Shown here piece after piece: positions 1 to 7,466 of a stretch of DNA of 64,000 nucleotides. Under the pieces are notes generated by a model that was given only the letters and a program-made list of their open reading frames with translations, was not told the origin of the DNA and did not search any database. The stretch is from Streptomyces humi (GTDB lineage Bacteria; Actinomycetota; Actinomycetes; Streptomycetales; Streptomycetaceae): contig NZ_LBMU02000088.1 of assembly GCF_001005085.2 (NCBI RefSeq), forward strand, positions 124,001 to 188,000, written 5' to 3'. Position 1 is the first letter of the stretch, and each line of letters opens with the position of its first letter. Both the position numbers and the translations under genes were made by a program.

Positions 1-235
1 GCTGCAAAACGAGTCGATGTACGAGTCCTTCCGGCCCGACCTCGAACATCCCACCCGCGCGGACGCCGAGCCGTCCTTCGCCGTGCAGCAGGCCATGCCG
101 ATCCCGTTCGTGGAGCCGCGCGACATCAGCAACGCCCTGCTCTTCCTCGCCTCCGACGAGGCCCGCTACATCACGGGAACCCAGCTGCGGGTGGACGCCG
201 GCGGCTACCTCAAGTGGTACGACTGGCGCCGCTGA
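1..235 (+). CDS. SDR-family oxidoreductase, C-terminal part (5' end outside window)
   Basis: The reading frame is open from the left edge, so only about 77 C-terminal residues are seen. The segment VEPRDISNALLFLASDEARYITGTQLRVDAGG has the layout of the last helix and strand of classical short-chain dehydrogenases (the S-D-E-A-R-Y-I-T-G and VDAGG signatures). Wording such as EPRDISNALLFLASDEARY is typical of the mycofactocin-coupled SDRs of actinobacteria, which oxidise or reduce alcohol and ketone groups with a tightly held NAD. The Rossmann fold and catalytic Tyr-Lys lie outside the window. It points into the ferredoxin/P450 cluster, which suggests a role in the same catabolic pathway. The mycofactocin link is inferred from the motif only. 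Confidence 0.5.
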   Translation, partial: LQNESMYESFRPDLEHPTRADAEPSFAVQQAMPIPFVEPRDISNALLFLASDEARYITGTQLRVDAGGYLKWYDWRR

Positions 236-242
236 GCCCAGA

Positions 243-373
243 GAACCCAGGCCGACGGCGACCAACCACCGCCGAAACCCCAGGCCGACGGCGACCAACC
301 ACCGCCGAAACCCCAGGGCGACGGGGAGCAGACCACCGCCGAGACCCCGGGCCGACGGCGACCGACCACCGCC
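243..373. repeat. Four tandem copies of a ~33-bp GC-rich repeat
   Basis: Four imperfect copies of a 31-34 bp unit built around CCAGGCCGACGGCGACCAAC and CACCGCC fill the gap between the SDR stop codon and the ferredoxin. Copy length varies by 1-3 bases, so the array does not keep a reading frame. No gene is supported here. It may be a slippage product or a transcript spacer. Confidence 0.5.
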
Positions 374-422
374 CAGCCCCGAGAGCCACCGTCTGAACCC
401 CAGGTCAACAGGGAGAGGCACC

Positions 423-614
423 GTGAAGGTACGGGTCGACCCGGAGCGCTGCCAGGGCCACACGCTCTGCGCGATGATCGCTCCGAAGGCATTCCAGCTC
501 GACGACATCGACGGCCACTCCTCGGCCGTCGGCGAAGAAGTCCCCGCCGACCAGGAGGAGCAGGTCCGGGAGGCCGCGCACTCCTGCCCGGAACGGGCCA
601 TCCAGCTCTTCTGA
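423..614 (+). CDS. Single-cluster ferredoxin (3Fe-4S type), P450 electron donor
   Basis: A 63-residue ferredoxin starting at GTG with GGGAG seven bases upstream. Cysteines are Cys10 and Cys16 in the arrangement C-Q-G-H-T-L-C, and Cys55 followed by Pro. Replacement of the second cluster cysteine by another residue (CxxHxxC...CP) is typical of 3Fe-4S or alternatively ligated ferredoxins that feed actinobacterial cytochromes P450. It lies 46 bp before the P450 on the same strand, so it is very likely that enzyme's redox partner. No ferredoxin reductase gene is visible nearby, so a general reductase is presumably used. Confidence 0.5.
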   Translation: MKVRVDPERCQGHTLCAMIAPKAFQLDDIDGHSSAVGEEVPADQEEQVREAAHSCPERAIQLF

Positions 615-660
615 GCCAGCCGAACCTCCAGCCGAACTTCCCCGAAAGGAGGGCAGAGCC

Positions 661-2025
661 ATGAGCGAGGCCGGCGCCGACGACGACCGCAAGAAGCACC
701 GGGTGCACTTCGACCGCCACACACCGGAGTACCGCGACCAGTTCGAGGAGATCACCCACGACCTGCACGCCAAGTGCCCCATCGCCTGGACCGACACCCA
801 CGGCGGCCACTGGGTCGCCAGCGGCAACCGCGAGGTCTTCGAACTGGCCCGCGCGGCCGAGTTCCTCTCCAACGACCACGACGTCAAGGGCGAACGGCGC
901 GGCTACAAGGGCATCACCATCCCCTCGCCGCCCCGCTCCCGCGAACAGCAGGGCGGCTTCCTGGAGATGGACCCGCCCGGCCAGCGCCACTACCGCCAGG
1001 CGCTCAACCCCTACCTCTCCCCGGCGGCCGTCGCCCGCTGGATCCCCTTCGTCGACGAGGTCGTACGCGCCTGTCTGGACGAGAAGATCGAGGAAGGCCG
1101 CATCGACTTCGTCGACGACCTCGCCAACGTCGTCCCGGCCGTCCTCACCCTCGCCATGCTGGGCATCCCGCTCAAGGACTGGACGGTCTACAACGAGCCC
1201 GCCCACGCCTCCGTCTACACCCCGCCCCACTCGCCCGACATGGCACGGGTCCTGGAGCTGAGCCGGAACATGGGCCGCAGCCTCTACAGGTCCCTGCTGG
1301 AGATCCGGGAGCACCCCAGGCCCGGTCTGGTCGACGCCCTCGTACACGCCGAGATCCACGGACGGCGGCCGTCCGACGAGGAACTGGTCGGCGTGCTGGC
1401 CCTGCTCGTCGGCGGCGGCTTCGACACCACCACGGCACTGACCGCGCACGCCCTGGAGTGGCTGTCGCAGCATCCCGGTGAGCGGGACCGGCTCAGCCGG
1501 GAACGGGACACCCTGCTGGACTCGGCGACCGAGGAGTTCCTGCGCTTCTTCACTCCGGCGCCGGGCGACGGCCGCACCATCTCCGCGGACTGCGAGATCG
1601 CCGGCCAGCGGTTCGAGGAGGGTGAACGCCTGTGGCTGTCCTGGGCGATGGCCAACCGGGACCCCGCCGTCTTCCCCGACCCCGACCGCGTCCACCTCGA
1701 CCGCAAGGGCAACCGGCACAGCAGCTTCGGCCTGGGCATCCACCGCTGCATCGGTTCGAACGTCGCCCGCACGGTGTTCAAGCGGATGGTGACGGCCGTG
1801 CTGGACCGGATACCGGACTACCGCTGCGACCCCGACGGCACCGTCCACTACGAGACCATCGGCGTCATCCAGGGCATGCGGCACCTCCCGGCGGCCTTCA
1901 CCCCGGGCAGGCGCCTCGGCCCCTCGCTCGACGAGACGCTGGAGACGCTCCAGAAGGCCTGCGACGAGCAGCGGCTCGCCGAGCCGGTGACCACACGCCC
2001 CGGCCGGGCGAAGACCGAACGCTGA
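661..2025 (+). CDS. Cytochrome P450 (catabolic cluster)
   Basis: A 454-residue soluble bacterial P450 with a good ribosome site (AAAGGAGGG) before the ATG. Visible landmarks are the I-helix region GGGFDTTTAL, the K-helix E-x-x-R in EEFLRFF, and the heme loop FGLGIHRCIG with Cys363 as the heme thiolate. Next to a 3Fe-4S ferredoxin, an SDR and an aldolase-type fusion, it most likely performs the first oxidation of a hydrophobic substrate. The pathway resemblance is to steroid or terpenoid side-chain breakdown, but the substrate cannot be read from sequence. It ends 14 bp before the next gene, so the genes are probably one operon. Confidence 0.5.
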   Translation: MSEAGADDDRKKHRVHFDRHTPEYRDQFEEITHDLHAKCPIAWTDTHGGHWVASGNREVFELARAAEFLSNDHDVKGERRGYKGITIPSPPRSREQQGGFLEMDPPGQRHYRQALNPYLSPAAVARWIPFVDEVVRACLDEKIEEGRIDFVDDLANVVPAVLTLAMLGIPLKDWTVYNEPAHASVYTPPHSPDMARVLELSRNMGRSLYRSLLEIREHPRPGLVDALVHAEIHGRRPSDEELVGVLALLVGGGFDTTTALTAHALEWLSQHPGERDRLSRERDTLLDSATEEFLRFFTPAPGDGRTISADCEIAGQRFEEGERLWLSWAMANRDPAVFPDPDRVHLDRKGNRHSSFGLGIHRCIGSNVARTVFKRMVTAVLDRIPDYRCDPDGTVHYETIGVIQGMRHLPAAFTPGRRLGPSLDETLETLQKACDEQRLAEPVTTRPGRAKTER

Positions 2026-2039
2026 AAGGGAGTCGACGA

Positions 2040-3737
2040 GTGGCCGCATCCCCGGAATCCGGTCCGGCCGGTCCGGCAGCCGCGTCCCCAGGGCGTCCGC
2101 TGCCCCTGGTCACCGACCAGAACCAGTTCTTCTGGACGTCAGGGGCGGACGGCCGGCTGCGGATCCAGGAGTGCACGTCCTGCACCGCCCTGATCCACCC
2201 GCCGCAGCCCGTGTGCCGGTACTGCCGCGGACGGGAGATGGGCGTACGGGCCGTCTCCGGACGGGCGACCCTCATCGGCTTCACCGTCAGCCACCGCTTC
2301 AGCCTCCCCGGCCTGCCGGCGCCGTACGTCGTCGCGCAGGTCGCCCTCGACGAGGACCCCCGGATCCGGCTCACCACCAACACCGTCGGGTGCGACCCCG
2401 GCGGACTAGCCCTCGGCATGCGCATGGAAGCCGTGTTCGAGCGGGCCGGGGAGGACGTGTGGCTGCCGCTGTTCCGGCCGGCCGCCGAGCAGGGGGAACC
2501 CGCACCGCTCCCCGCCGACGAGACCGCACCGGGCCAGACGACGCGCCGCATACGACCGACGCGGAGCACAAGGAGGTTCGAGGACGACGTCGCCCTCACC
2601 GGCATCGGCGCCTCCCCGCTCGGCCGCCGGCTCAGGATCCACCCGCTCTCCCTCACCGTCCAGGCCTGCGAGGCCGCCGTCGCCGACGCCGGACTCACGC
2701 TGGACGACATCGACGGGCTGGCCAGCTACCCGGGCGCCGGCGCCTACGGCGGCTTCGCCGAGGGCGGCGTCACCGCCCTGGAGGCGGCCCTCGGTATCCG
2801 CCCCACCTGGCACAACGGCGGCAGCGAGACCTTCGGCCCCGGCGGCTCCCTGATCTCGGCGATGCTCGCGGTGGCCGGCGGCCTCGCCCGCCATGTGCTC
2901 TGCTTCCGCACCGTGTGGGAGTCCAGCCACGCCGAACTCGTCAAAGAGGGCAGGGTCCCCGTGGCCGGCGGCGCGGACCCCGGCTGGCTCAAGCCCTTCG
3001 GCGCCACCTCCGCCGCCCATACCCTCGCCCAGAACGCCCAGCGGCACATGCACCGTTACGGGACCACCCGCGAGACCCTCGGCTGGATCGCCCTCAACCA
3101 GCGCGCCAACGCGGCCCTGAACCCCACCGCGATCTACCGCGCCCCGATGACGATGGACGACTACCTCCAGGCCCGCCCCATCACCACCCCCTTCGGCCTC
3201 TACGACTGCGACGTCCCCTGCGACGGATCCGTCGCCGTCGTCGTCTCGGCCCGCGACACCGCACGCGACCTCGCGAGGCCACCGGTCCTCGTGGAGGCCG
3301 TCGGCACCCGGATCACCGAACGCATCGAATGGGACCAGAGCACCCTCACCCACGAACCCCAGACCCTCGGACCCTCCGCCCACCTGTGGACCCGTACCTC
3401 CCTGCGCCCCGCCGACGTCGACGTGGCCGAGCTCTACGACGGCTTCAGCTTCAACTGCCTGTCCTGGATCGAGGCGCTGGGCTTCTGCGGCATCGGCGAG
3501 GCGAAGGACTTCCTGGACGGCGGCAAGAACATCGCCCGCGACGGCGTACTGCCCCTGAACACCCATGGCGGCCAGCTCTCCCACGGCCGCACCCACGGCA
3601 TGGGGCTTGTCCACGAGGCGGTCGTCCAACTGCGCGGCGACGGCGGCGCCCGCCAGGTGCCCGGGGCCCGGGTGGCGGTGGTCAGTACCGGCGGGCTGAC
3701 GCCCGGCGGGGCCATTCTCCTCAGGACGGACACGTGA
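2040..3737 (+). CDS. DUF35 OB-fold / thiolase-like lipid-transfer fusion (predicted retro-aldolase)
   Basis: A 565-residue protein with GTG start. Residues ~20-165 form a DUF35 module: a rubredoxin-like zinc finger with two Cys pairs (CTSC and CRYC) followed by an OB-fold. Residues ~185-565 are a thiolase-superfamily domain of the SCP2/Ltp class, with the conserved C-terminal segment THGGQLSHGRTHGMG. In steroid side-chain degradation, Ltp2-type proteins pair with a separate DUF35 protein (as in ChsH2) and cleave a beta-hydroxyacyl-CoA by retro-aldol reaction. Here both halves are on one chain. Acyl-CoA retro-aldol cleavage is therefore an inference from architecture. It overlaps the next gene by 4 bp (GTGA). 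Confidence 0.5.
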   Translation: MAASPESGPAGPAAASPGRPLPLVTDQNQFFWTSGADGRLRIQECTSCTALIHPPQPVCRYCRGREMGVRAVSGRATLIGFTVSHRFSLPGLPAPYVVAQVALDEDPRIRLTTNTVGCDPGGLALGMRMEAVFERAGEDVWLPLFRPAAEQGEPAPLPADETAPGQTTRRIRPTRSTRRFEDDVALTGIGASPLGRRLRIHPLSLTVQACEAAVADAGLTLDDIDGLASYPGAGAYGGFAEGGVTALEAALGIRPTWHNGGSETFGPGGSLISAMLAVAGGLARHVLCFRTVWESSHAELVKEGRVPVAGGADPGWLKPFGATSAAHTLAQNAQRHMHRYGTTRETLGWIALNQRANAALNPTAIYRAPMTMDDYLQARPITTPFGLYDCDVPCDGSVAVVVSARDTARDLARPPVLVEAVGTRITERIEWDQSTLTHEPQTLGPSAHLWTRTSLRPADVDVAELYDGFSFNCLSWIEALGFCGIGEAKDFLDGGKNIARDGVLPLNTHGGQLSHGRTHGMGLVHEAVVQLRGDGGARQVPGARVAVVSTGGLTPGGAILLRTDT

Positions 3738-4651
3738 CAGAAAGCCATCCGGACGTGGTGTCCGGCGCGGTGCGCGTCGACGACATCTCCCTCTCCTACC
3801 GGGCGAGTTGGGTACGACAGCCACGCGCCGTCGTCCTCGCCCTGCACGGCGGCGGCACCGACTCGGCCTACTTCGACTGCCCCGGCCACCCTCGGCTCTC
3901 GCTGCTGCGCACCGGAGCCGCCCTCGGCTTCACGGTCGTCGCCCTCGACCGGCCCGGCTACGGCGCCTCCCTGCCCCACGCGCCCCGGCTGACCGACCCG
4001 GCCCGGCGGGTCGACCTCGCCTACGCGGCCCTGGACCGGCTGCTCGCCGTCCGCCCGGCGGGCGGCGGGGTGTTCCTGGCGGCCCACTCCGCCGGCGGTG
4101 AACTCGCCGTGCGGATGGCCGCCGACGAGCGCGGACGCACCCTGCTGGGCCTGGAGATCGCCGGCACCGGACGGCACCACCACCCGCGCTCGGTGGGCTT
4201 CCTGGAGAGCGGCGACGAGGAACTGCGCCGCCCCGGCCGGGCCCGCGACCGGCTCCGCGAAGCCCTCTGGGGCGCGAGCCACCTCTACCCGCCGGAGGTC
4301 CACGGCGGCGCGAGCATCGCCGCCGCCTCGCCCGCCTACGAGTCCGCCGCCCGCGGCTGGCGGTACGAGTTCCCGGACCTGGCGGCCCGCGTACGCGTAC
4401 CCGTGCACTTCACCCTGGGCGACCACGAGGAGGTGTGGAGTTCCGGCCCCGCCGCCCTCGCCGACATCGCCTCCCTCTTCACGGCGTCGCCCCGCGTCCG
4501 GGTCCACGAACAGCGCGACGCCGGACACAACCTCAGCCTCGGGCACTCGGCCCGGGCCTACCACCTCAGGGTGCTGTCGTTCGCCGAGGAGTGCGCGGTG
4601 GCCCGGGAGACCGGCTACGCCCTGCCGCCACGACAAGGGAGAGCGGGATGA
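3734..4651 (+). CDS. Alpha/beta hydrolase
   Basis: A 305-residue alpha/beta hydrolase fold protein. Seen are the oxyanion segment LALHGGGTDSAYF, the nucleophile elbow AHSAGG with Ser119, and a late D-A-G-H that supplies the catalytic His. GTG start inside the stop of the preceding gene gives translational coupling. In this operon it could hydrolyse a lactone, ester or acyl-CoA intermediate. No substrate is indicated by sequence. Its stop overlaps the next ATG by 4 bp. Confidence 0.5.
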   Translation: MTESHPDVVSGAVRVDDISLSYRASWVRQPRAVVLALHGGGTDSAYFDCPGHPRLSLLRTGAALGFTVVALDRPGYGASLPHAPRLTDPARRVDLAYAALDRLLAVRPAGGGVFLAAHSAGGELAVRMAADERGRTLLGLEIAGTGRHHHPRSVGFLESGDEELRRPGRARDRLREALWGASHLYPPEVHGGASIAAASPAYESAARGWRYEFPDLAARVRVPVHFTLGDHEEVWSSGPAALADIASLFTASPRVRVHEQRDAGHNLSLGHSARAYHLRVLSFAEECAVARETGYALPPRQGRAG

Positions 4652-5199
4652 ACCAAACCGATGCCGTCGCACTGCTGCTGCGCCTGGTGCTGGGCGTCGT
4701 CATGATCGCGCACGGCCTCAACCACTGGCGCGGCGGCGGCCGGATCGCGGGCACGGCCCGCTGGTTCACCGGCCTGGGCCTCACCCACGGCACACTCCAG
4801 GCGTGGCTGAGCGTGGTCACCGAGGCCGGTGCCGGCGTGCTGCTGCTGGCCGGACTGCTCACCCCGCTGGCCTGCGCGGCCGTCCTGTCGGTGATGCTGG
4901 TCGCGGGCCTCCTCGCCCACCGGCCCAACGGCTTCTTCGTCTTCAGAGAGGGTTACGAGTACGTCCTCACCCTCGCCGTCACCGCCCTGGCGCTGGCCGT
5001 CCTGGGCCCGGGCAGCGCCTCGCTGGACCACGCGGCGGGCCTCGGCCTCGACGGCTGGACGGGCGCGGGCCTCGCCCTCGGCGTGGCCGCGGTGGCCACC
5101 GCGGGCCTGCTCGCCGTGTTCTGGCGCCCCACGCCCGCGCCCACGCCCACGCCGGAACCGGCGCCCGGTCCCGAACCCGCCGAGCAGGAGGCCCGCTGA
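4648..5199 (+). CDS. DoxX-family membrane protein
   Basis: A 183-residue integral membrane protein with about four hydrophobic helices, beginning LLLRLVLGVVMIAHGLNH as in DoxX/SURF4-like proteins, and ending in a Pro-rich tail (PTPAPTPTPEPAPGPEP). DoxX proteins are small membrane proteins of quinone or thiol redox systems; the precise role is unknown. The ATG overlaps the hydrolase stop, and the TGA overlaps the next ATG by one base, so all three genes are co-translated. In this cluster it may pass electrons to the membrane from an oxidative step (inference). Confidence 0.5.
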   Translation: MNQTDAVALLLRLVLGVVMIAHGLNHWRGGGRIAGTARWFTGLGLTHGTLQAWLSVVTEAGAGVLLLAGLLTPLACAAVLSVMLVAGLLAHRPNGFFVFREGYEYVLTLAVTALALAVLGPGSASLDHAAGLGLDGWTGAGLALGVAAVATAGLLAVFWRPTPAPTPTPEPAPGPEPAEQEAR

Positions 5200-6191
5200 T
5201 GCGCGTCGGATTCATCGGCCTGGGCAGCCAGGGCGCCCCGATGGCCCGCAGGATCGTGGACGCCGGCTACCGGACGACGCTGTGGGCCCGCCGGCCCGCC
5301 ACCCTCGTCCCCTTCGGTGACACCCTGGCCGCACGCGCCGCCTCCCCCGCGGACCTGGCCGCGGCCAGCGACCTGGTCTGCGTCTGCGTCGTCGACGACG
5401 CGGACGTCGAGGAGATCCTCACCGGCGAGCACGGCGTCCTGGCCGGGTTGCGCGAGGGCGGGGTGGTCGCCGTGCACAGCACCGTCCATCCCGACACCTG
5501 CCGCCGCCTGGCCGACCGGGCCCGCACCCACGGCGTCGCCCTGGTCGACGCCCCGGTCAGCGGCGGTGGCCCGGCGGCCGCCCGCGGCAGACTGGTCCTG
5601 ATGGCCGGGGGCGAGCCCGGCACCGTCGCCTACTGCCGTCCGGTGTTCGCGACCTACGCGGACCCGGTCGTGCACATGGGGCCGCTCGGCACCGGACAAC
5701 TGGCCAAGCTCCTCAACAACGTCCTGTTCACCGCTAATCTGGCCACCGCCGCCGACACCCTCGCCCTCGGCCGGGGCCTCGCGATCGACCCGGAGGCCCT
5801 CGCCAGGGTCCTCGCCCACGGCAGCGCGGGCAGTTTCGCACTGAACCGGGTGGCGGCGGCCGGCGGCACCCTGGACCGGTTCGGGGACAGGGCCGGCCCC
5901 CTGCTCCGCAAGGACGTCCGGCTGGCGACCGACGTCGCCGAGACCGCCGGCGCCGTCCCCGACATCGTCCTGCCGGCCGCGCGCGCCGCCCTCGCCCTGA
6001 TGAACGGGCAGAACCCGAGGGGCGGTTCAGGGCCGGGCATGGCGGACCCGGCCGTCGACGACGGTGAGCCGCACCAGCTCGGCCGACGGACGCGACAGGG
6101 CGACGGCCAGCGGCACGGACAGCAGGACGAGGTCGGCGGCCGAGCCGCCGCGCAGCCGAGGGGGAGGGGAACCGGGGGAGCGGGGCGGTGA
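5199..6191 (+). CDS. NAD(P)-binding beta-hydroxyacid dehydrogenase
   Basis: A 330-residue member of the 3-hydroxyisobutyrate dehydrogenase family. Residues 1-30 carry the Rossmann G-x-G-x-x-G (GFIGLGSQGAPMA). DAPVSGGGPAAARG is the substrate loop, and GTGQLAKLLNN provides the catalytic Lys and conserved Asn. Typical members end near residue 290. Here the last ~50 residues (from NPRGGSGPG) are low-complexity and lie over the 3' end of the opposite-strand amidohydrolase for 165 bp. The C-terminus may be an extension created by loss of the original stop codon. Likely role: oxidation of a hydroxy-acid intermediate. Confidence 0.5.
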   Translation: MRVGFIGLGSQGAPMARRIVDAGYRTTLWARRPATLVPFGDTLAARAASPADLAAASDLVCVCVVDDADVEEILTGEHGVLAGLREGGVVAVHSTVHPDTCRRLADRARTHGVALVDAPVSGGGPAAARGRLVLMAGGEPGTVAYCRPVFATYADPVVHMGPLGTGQLAKLLNNVLFTANLATAADTLALGRGLAIDPEALARVLAHGSAGSFALNRVAAAGGTLDRFGDRAGPLLRKDVRLATDVAETAGAVPDIVLPAARAALALMNGQNPRGGSGPGMADPAVDDGEPHQLGRRTRQGDGQRHGQQDEVGGRAAAQPRGRGTGGAGR

Positions 6192-7466
6192 GAGGTACGA
6201 CGCCAACGCCGCGGCGGCGGTGACCCGTTCGGCGGGGTTCGCGGTACGCCCGCCGGGGACCCGGCGCGTCGTGGCGGCCCGGATCACGGACCAGGGGTCG
6301 AGCGGCCCGTACGGTGCGTCGCTCGACAGGGCCAGCGGGACCCCGGCGCGCAGGAACGAGGCGCAGCGGTACAGGTCGGCGTGCTCATGGGGCGGGGTGG
6401 CGTCGAGGAACGCGTCACCCCGGTCGGCGAGGAAGCCGGGCTGGGTCACCACCCTCAGCCCCAGGCGCCGTACGACGGGCACGGCCTCCGCCGGTACCAC
6501 CGCGGCGTGTTCGACGCGGTCGCCGGGGAGCACGCCGGTCTGCTCCAGCGCCGCGAGCAGGAGGGCGAGCGACACCGCCGTGACCGTGTGCACGGCCACG
6601 GCACGGCCCAGCCGGTGCGCGGCGTCGATCTCCTCGGTCAGCAGGGTGAGGTCCGGCAGCCCGGAGTCCGCGAGGACGATCTTCCACGGCCCCGGCACCG
6701 GCCCCGGCCGCGCGACCGGCGGTGTGCCGAGCGGCGCACCGGGCCCGCCCGGAGCCCGACGAAGCGGCGCTCCCAGCAGCAGCAGCCGTTGCGGCAGGCG
6801 GCCGCTGTCCGCTTCCGCGGCGAGCGCGTCGACGGACCGGGCGGTCAGGTTCGGGGTGGCGTCGGTGACCGCGGTGATGCCGTGACGGGCCAGCCGGTCG
6901 CCCACCGCCGTCAGCGGGGGCACGGCGGCCTCGGGCAGCCGTTCGCGCAGCCAGTCGTCGGCCCGCCAGACCCGGCCGGTGGGCCGTCCGCCGGTGTCGC
7001 GTTCGACACCGGGATGACGTCCGTGCGTGAGGCCGACGCGTTCGGCGGCACGGGAGTTGAGCACCCACAGCGCTCCACTGCGGTGCTGCACACGCACCGG
7101 AACGTCCGCGCGCAGCGCGTCCAGTCCGGCGGTGTCGAGGTCCCCGGCGACCCGTTCGTCGTACCCGACGCCCCGGATCCAGCCGTGCCCGTCCGCGGCG
7201 GTCCGGTGCAGCGCCGCGCGCAGCGCCGCACGGTCGCGGACGTCCGGAGGGCCGCATCGTACGGAGGAGAACGCGGCCGCCAGGGCGAACAGGTGGAGGT
7301 GGTGGTCCGTCAGGCCGGGCAGCAGGGCCCCGCCCGCCGCGTCGAACGCCTCCTCGCCGGGCGCGCGCGTGAGGGCCGGGGCGATCTCCTCGATCAGCCC
7401 ACCTCGGACGCGGACCGAGCACCGCCGGCCTTCGACCTCCGCGTCCCGGATCAGCAGGCCCCTCAC
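6027..7466 (-). CDS. Amidohydrolase family protein (YtcJ-like)
   Basis: A 479-residue metal-dependent hydrolase of the amidohydrolase_3 group. Seen are the strand-1 metal motif DHHLHLF near residue 55, the conserved Lys in WKIVLAD, histidines in AVHTVT and RVEHA, and the final metal Asp in SSDAPYG. These fit a TIM-barrel hydrolase with a mono- or binuclear metal centre. Its start overlaps the stop of the upstream CoA-transferase (ATGA), so the two minus-strand genes form an operon. The 3' end runs 165 bp into the convergent dehydrogenase. Substrate unknown. Confidence 0.5.
   Translation of the reverse strand: MRGLLIRDAEVEGRRCSVRVRGGLIEEIAPALTRAPGEEAFDAAGGALLPGLTDHHLHLFALAAAFSSVRCGPPDVRDRAALRAALHRTAADGHGWIRGVGYDERVAGDLDTAGLDALRADVPVRVQHRSGALWVLNSRAAERVGLTHGRHPGVERDTGGRPTGRVWRADDWLRERLPEAAVPPLTAVGDRLARHGITAVTDATPNLTARSVDALAAEADSGRLPQRLLLLGAPLRRAPGGPGAPLGTPPVARPGPVPGPWKIVLADSGLPDLTLLTEEIDAAHRLGRAVAVHTVTAVSLALLLAALEQTGVLPGDRVEHAAVVPAEAVPVVRRLGLRVVTQPGFLADRGDAFLDATPPHEHADLYRCASFLRAGVPLALSSDAPYGPLDPWSVIRAATTRRVPGGRTANPAERVTAAAALASYLSPPRSPGSPPPRLRGGSAADLVLLSVPLAVALSRPSAELVRLTVVDGRVRHARP

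Noticed and set aside
1740..1760. GGTTCGAACG as a tRNA T-loop
   Set aside because: It lies inside the P450 heme-loop coding region and no cloverleaf or acceptor stem surrounds it; no tRNA gene was found anywhere in the window.
205..2049. 614-codon minus-strand open frame opposite the ferredoxin and P450
   Set aside because: It is the antisense shadow of two well-supported genes, low in complexity and without motifs. The same applies to the long opposite-strand frames over the ABC ATPases, permeases, PBP and kup.
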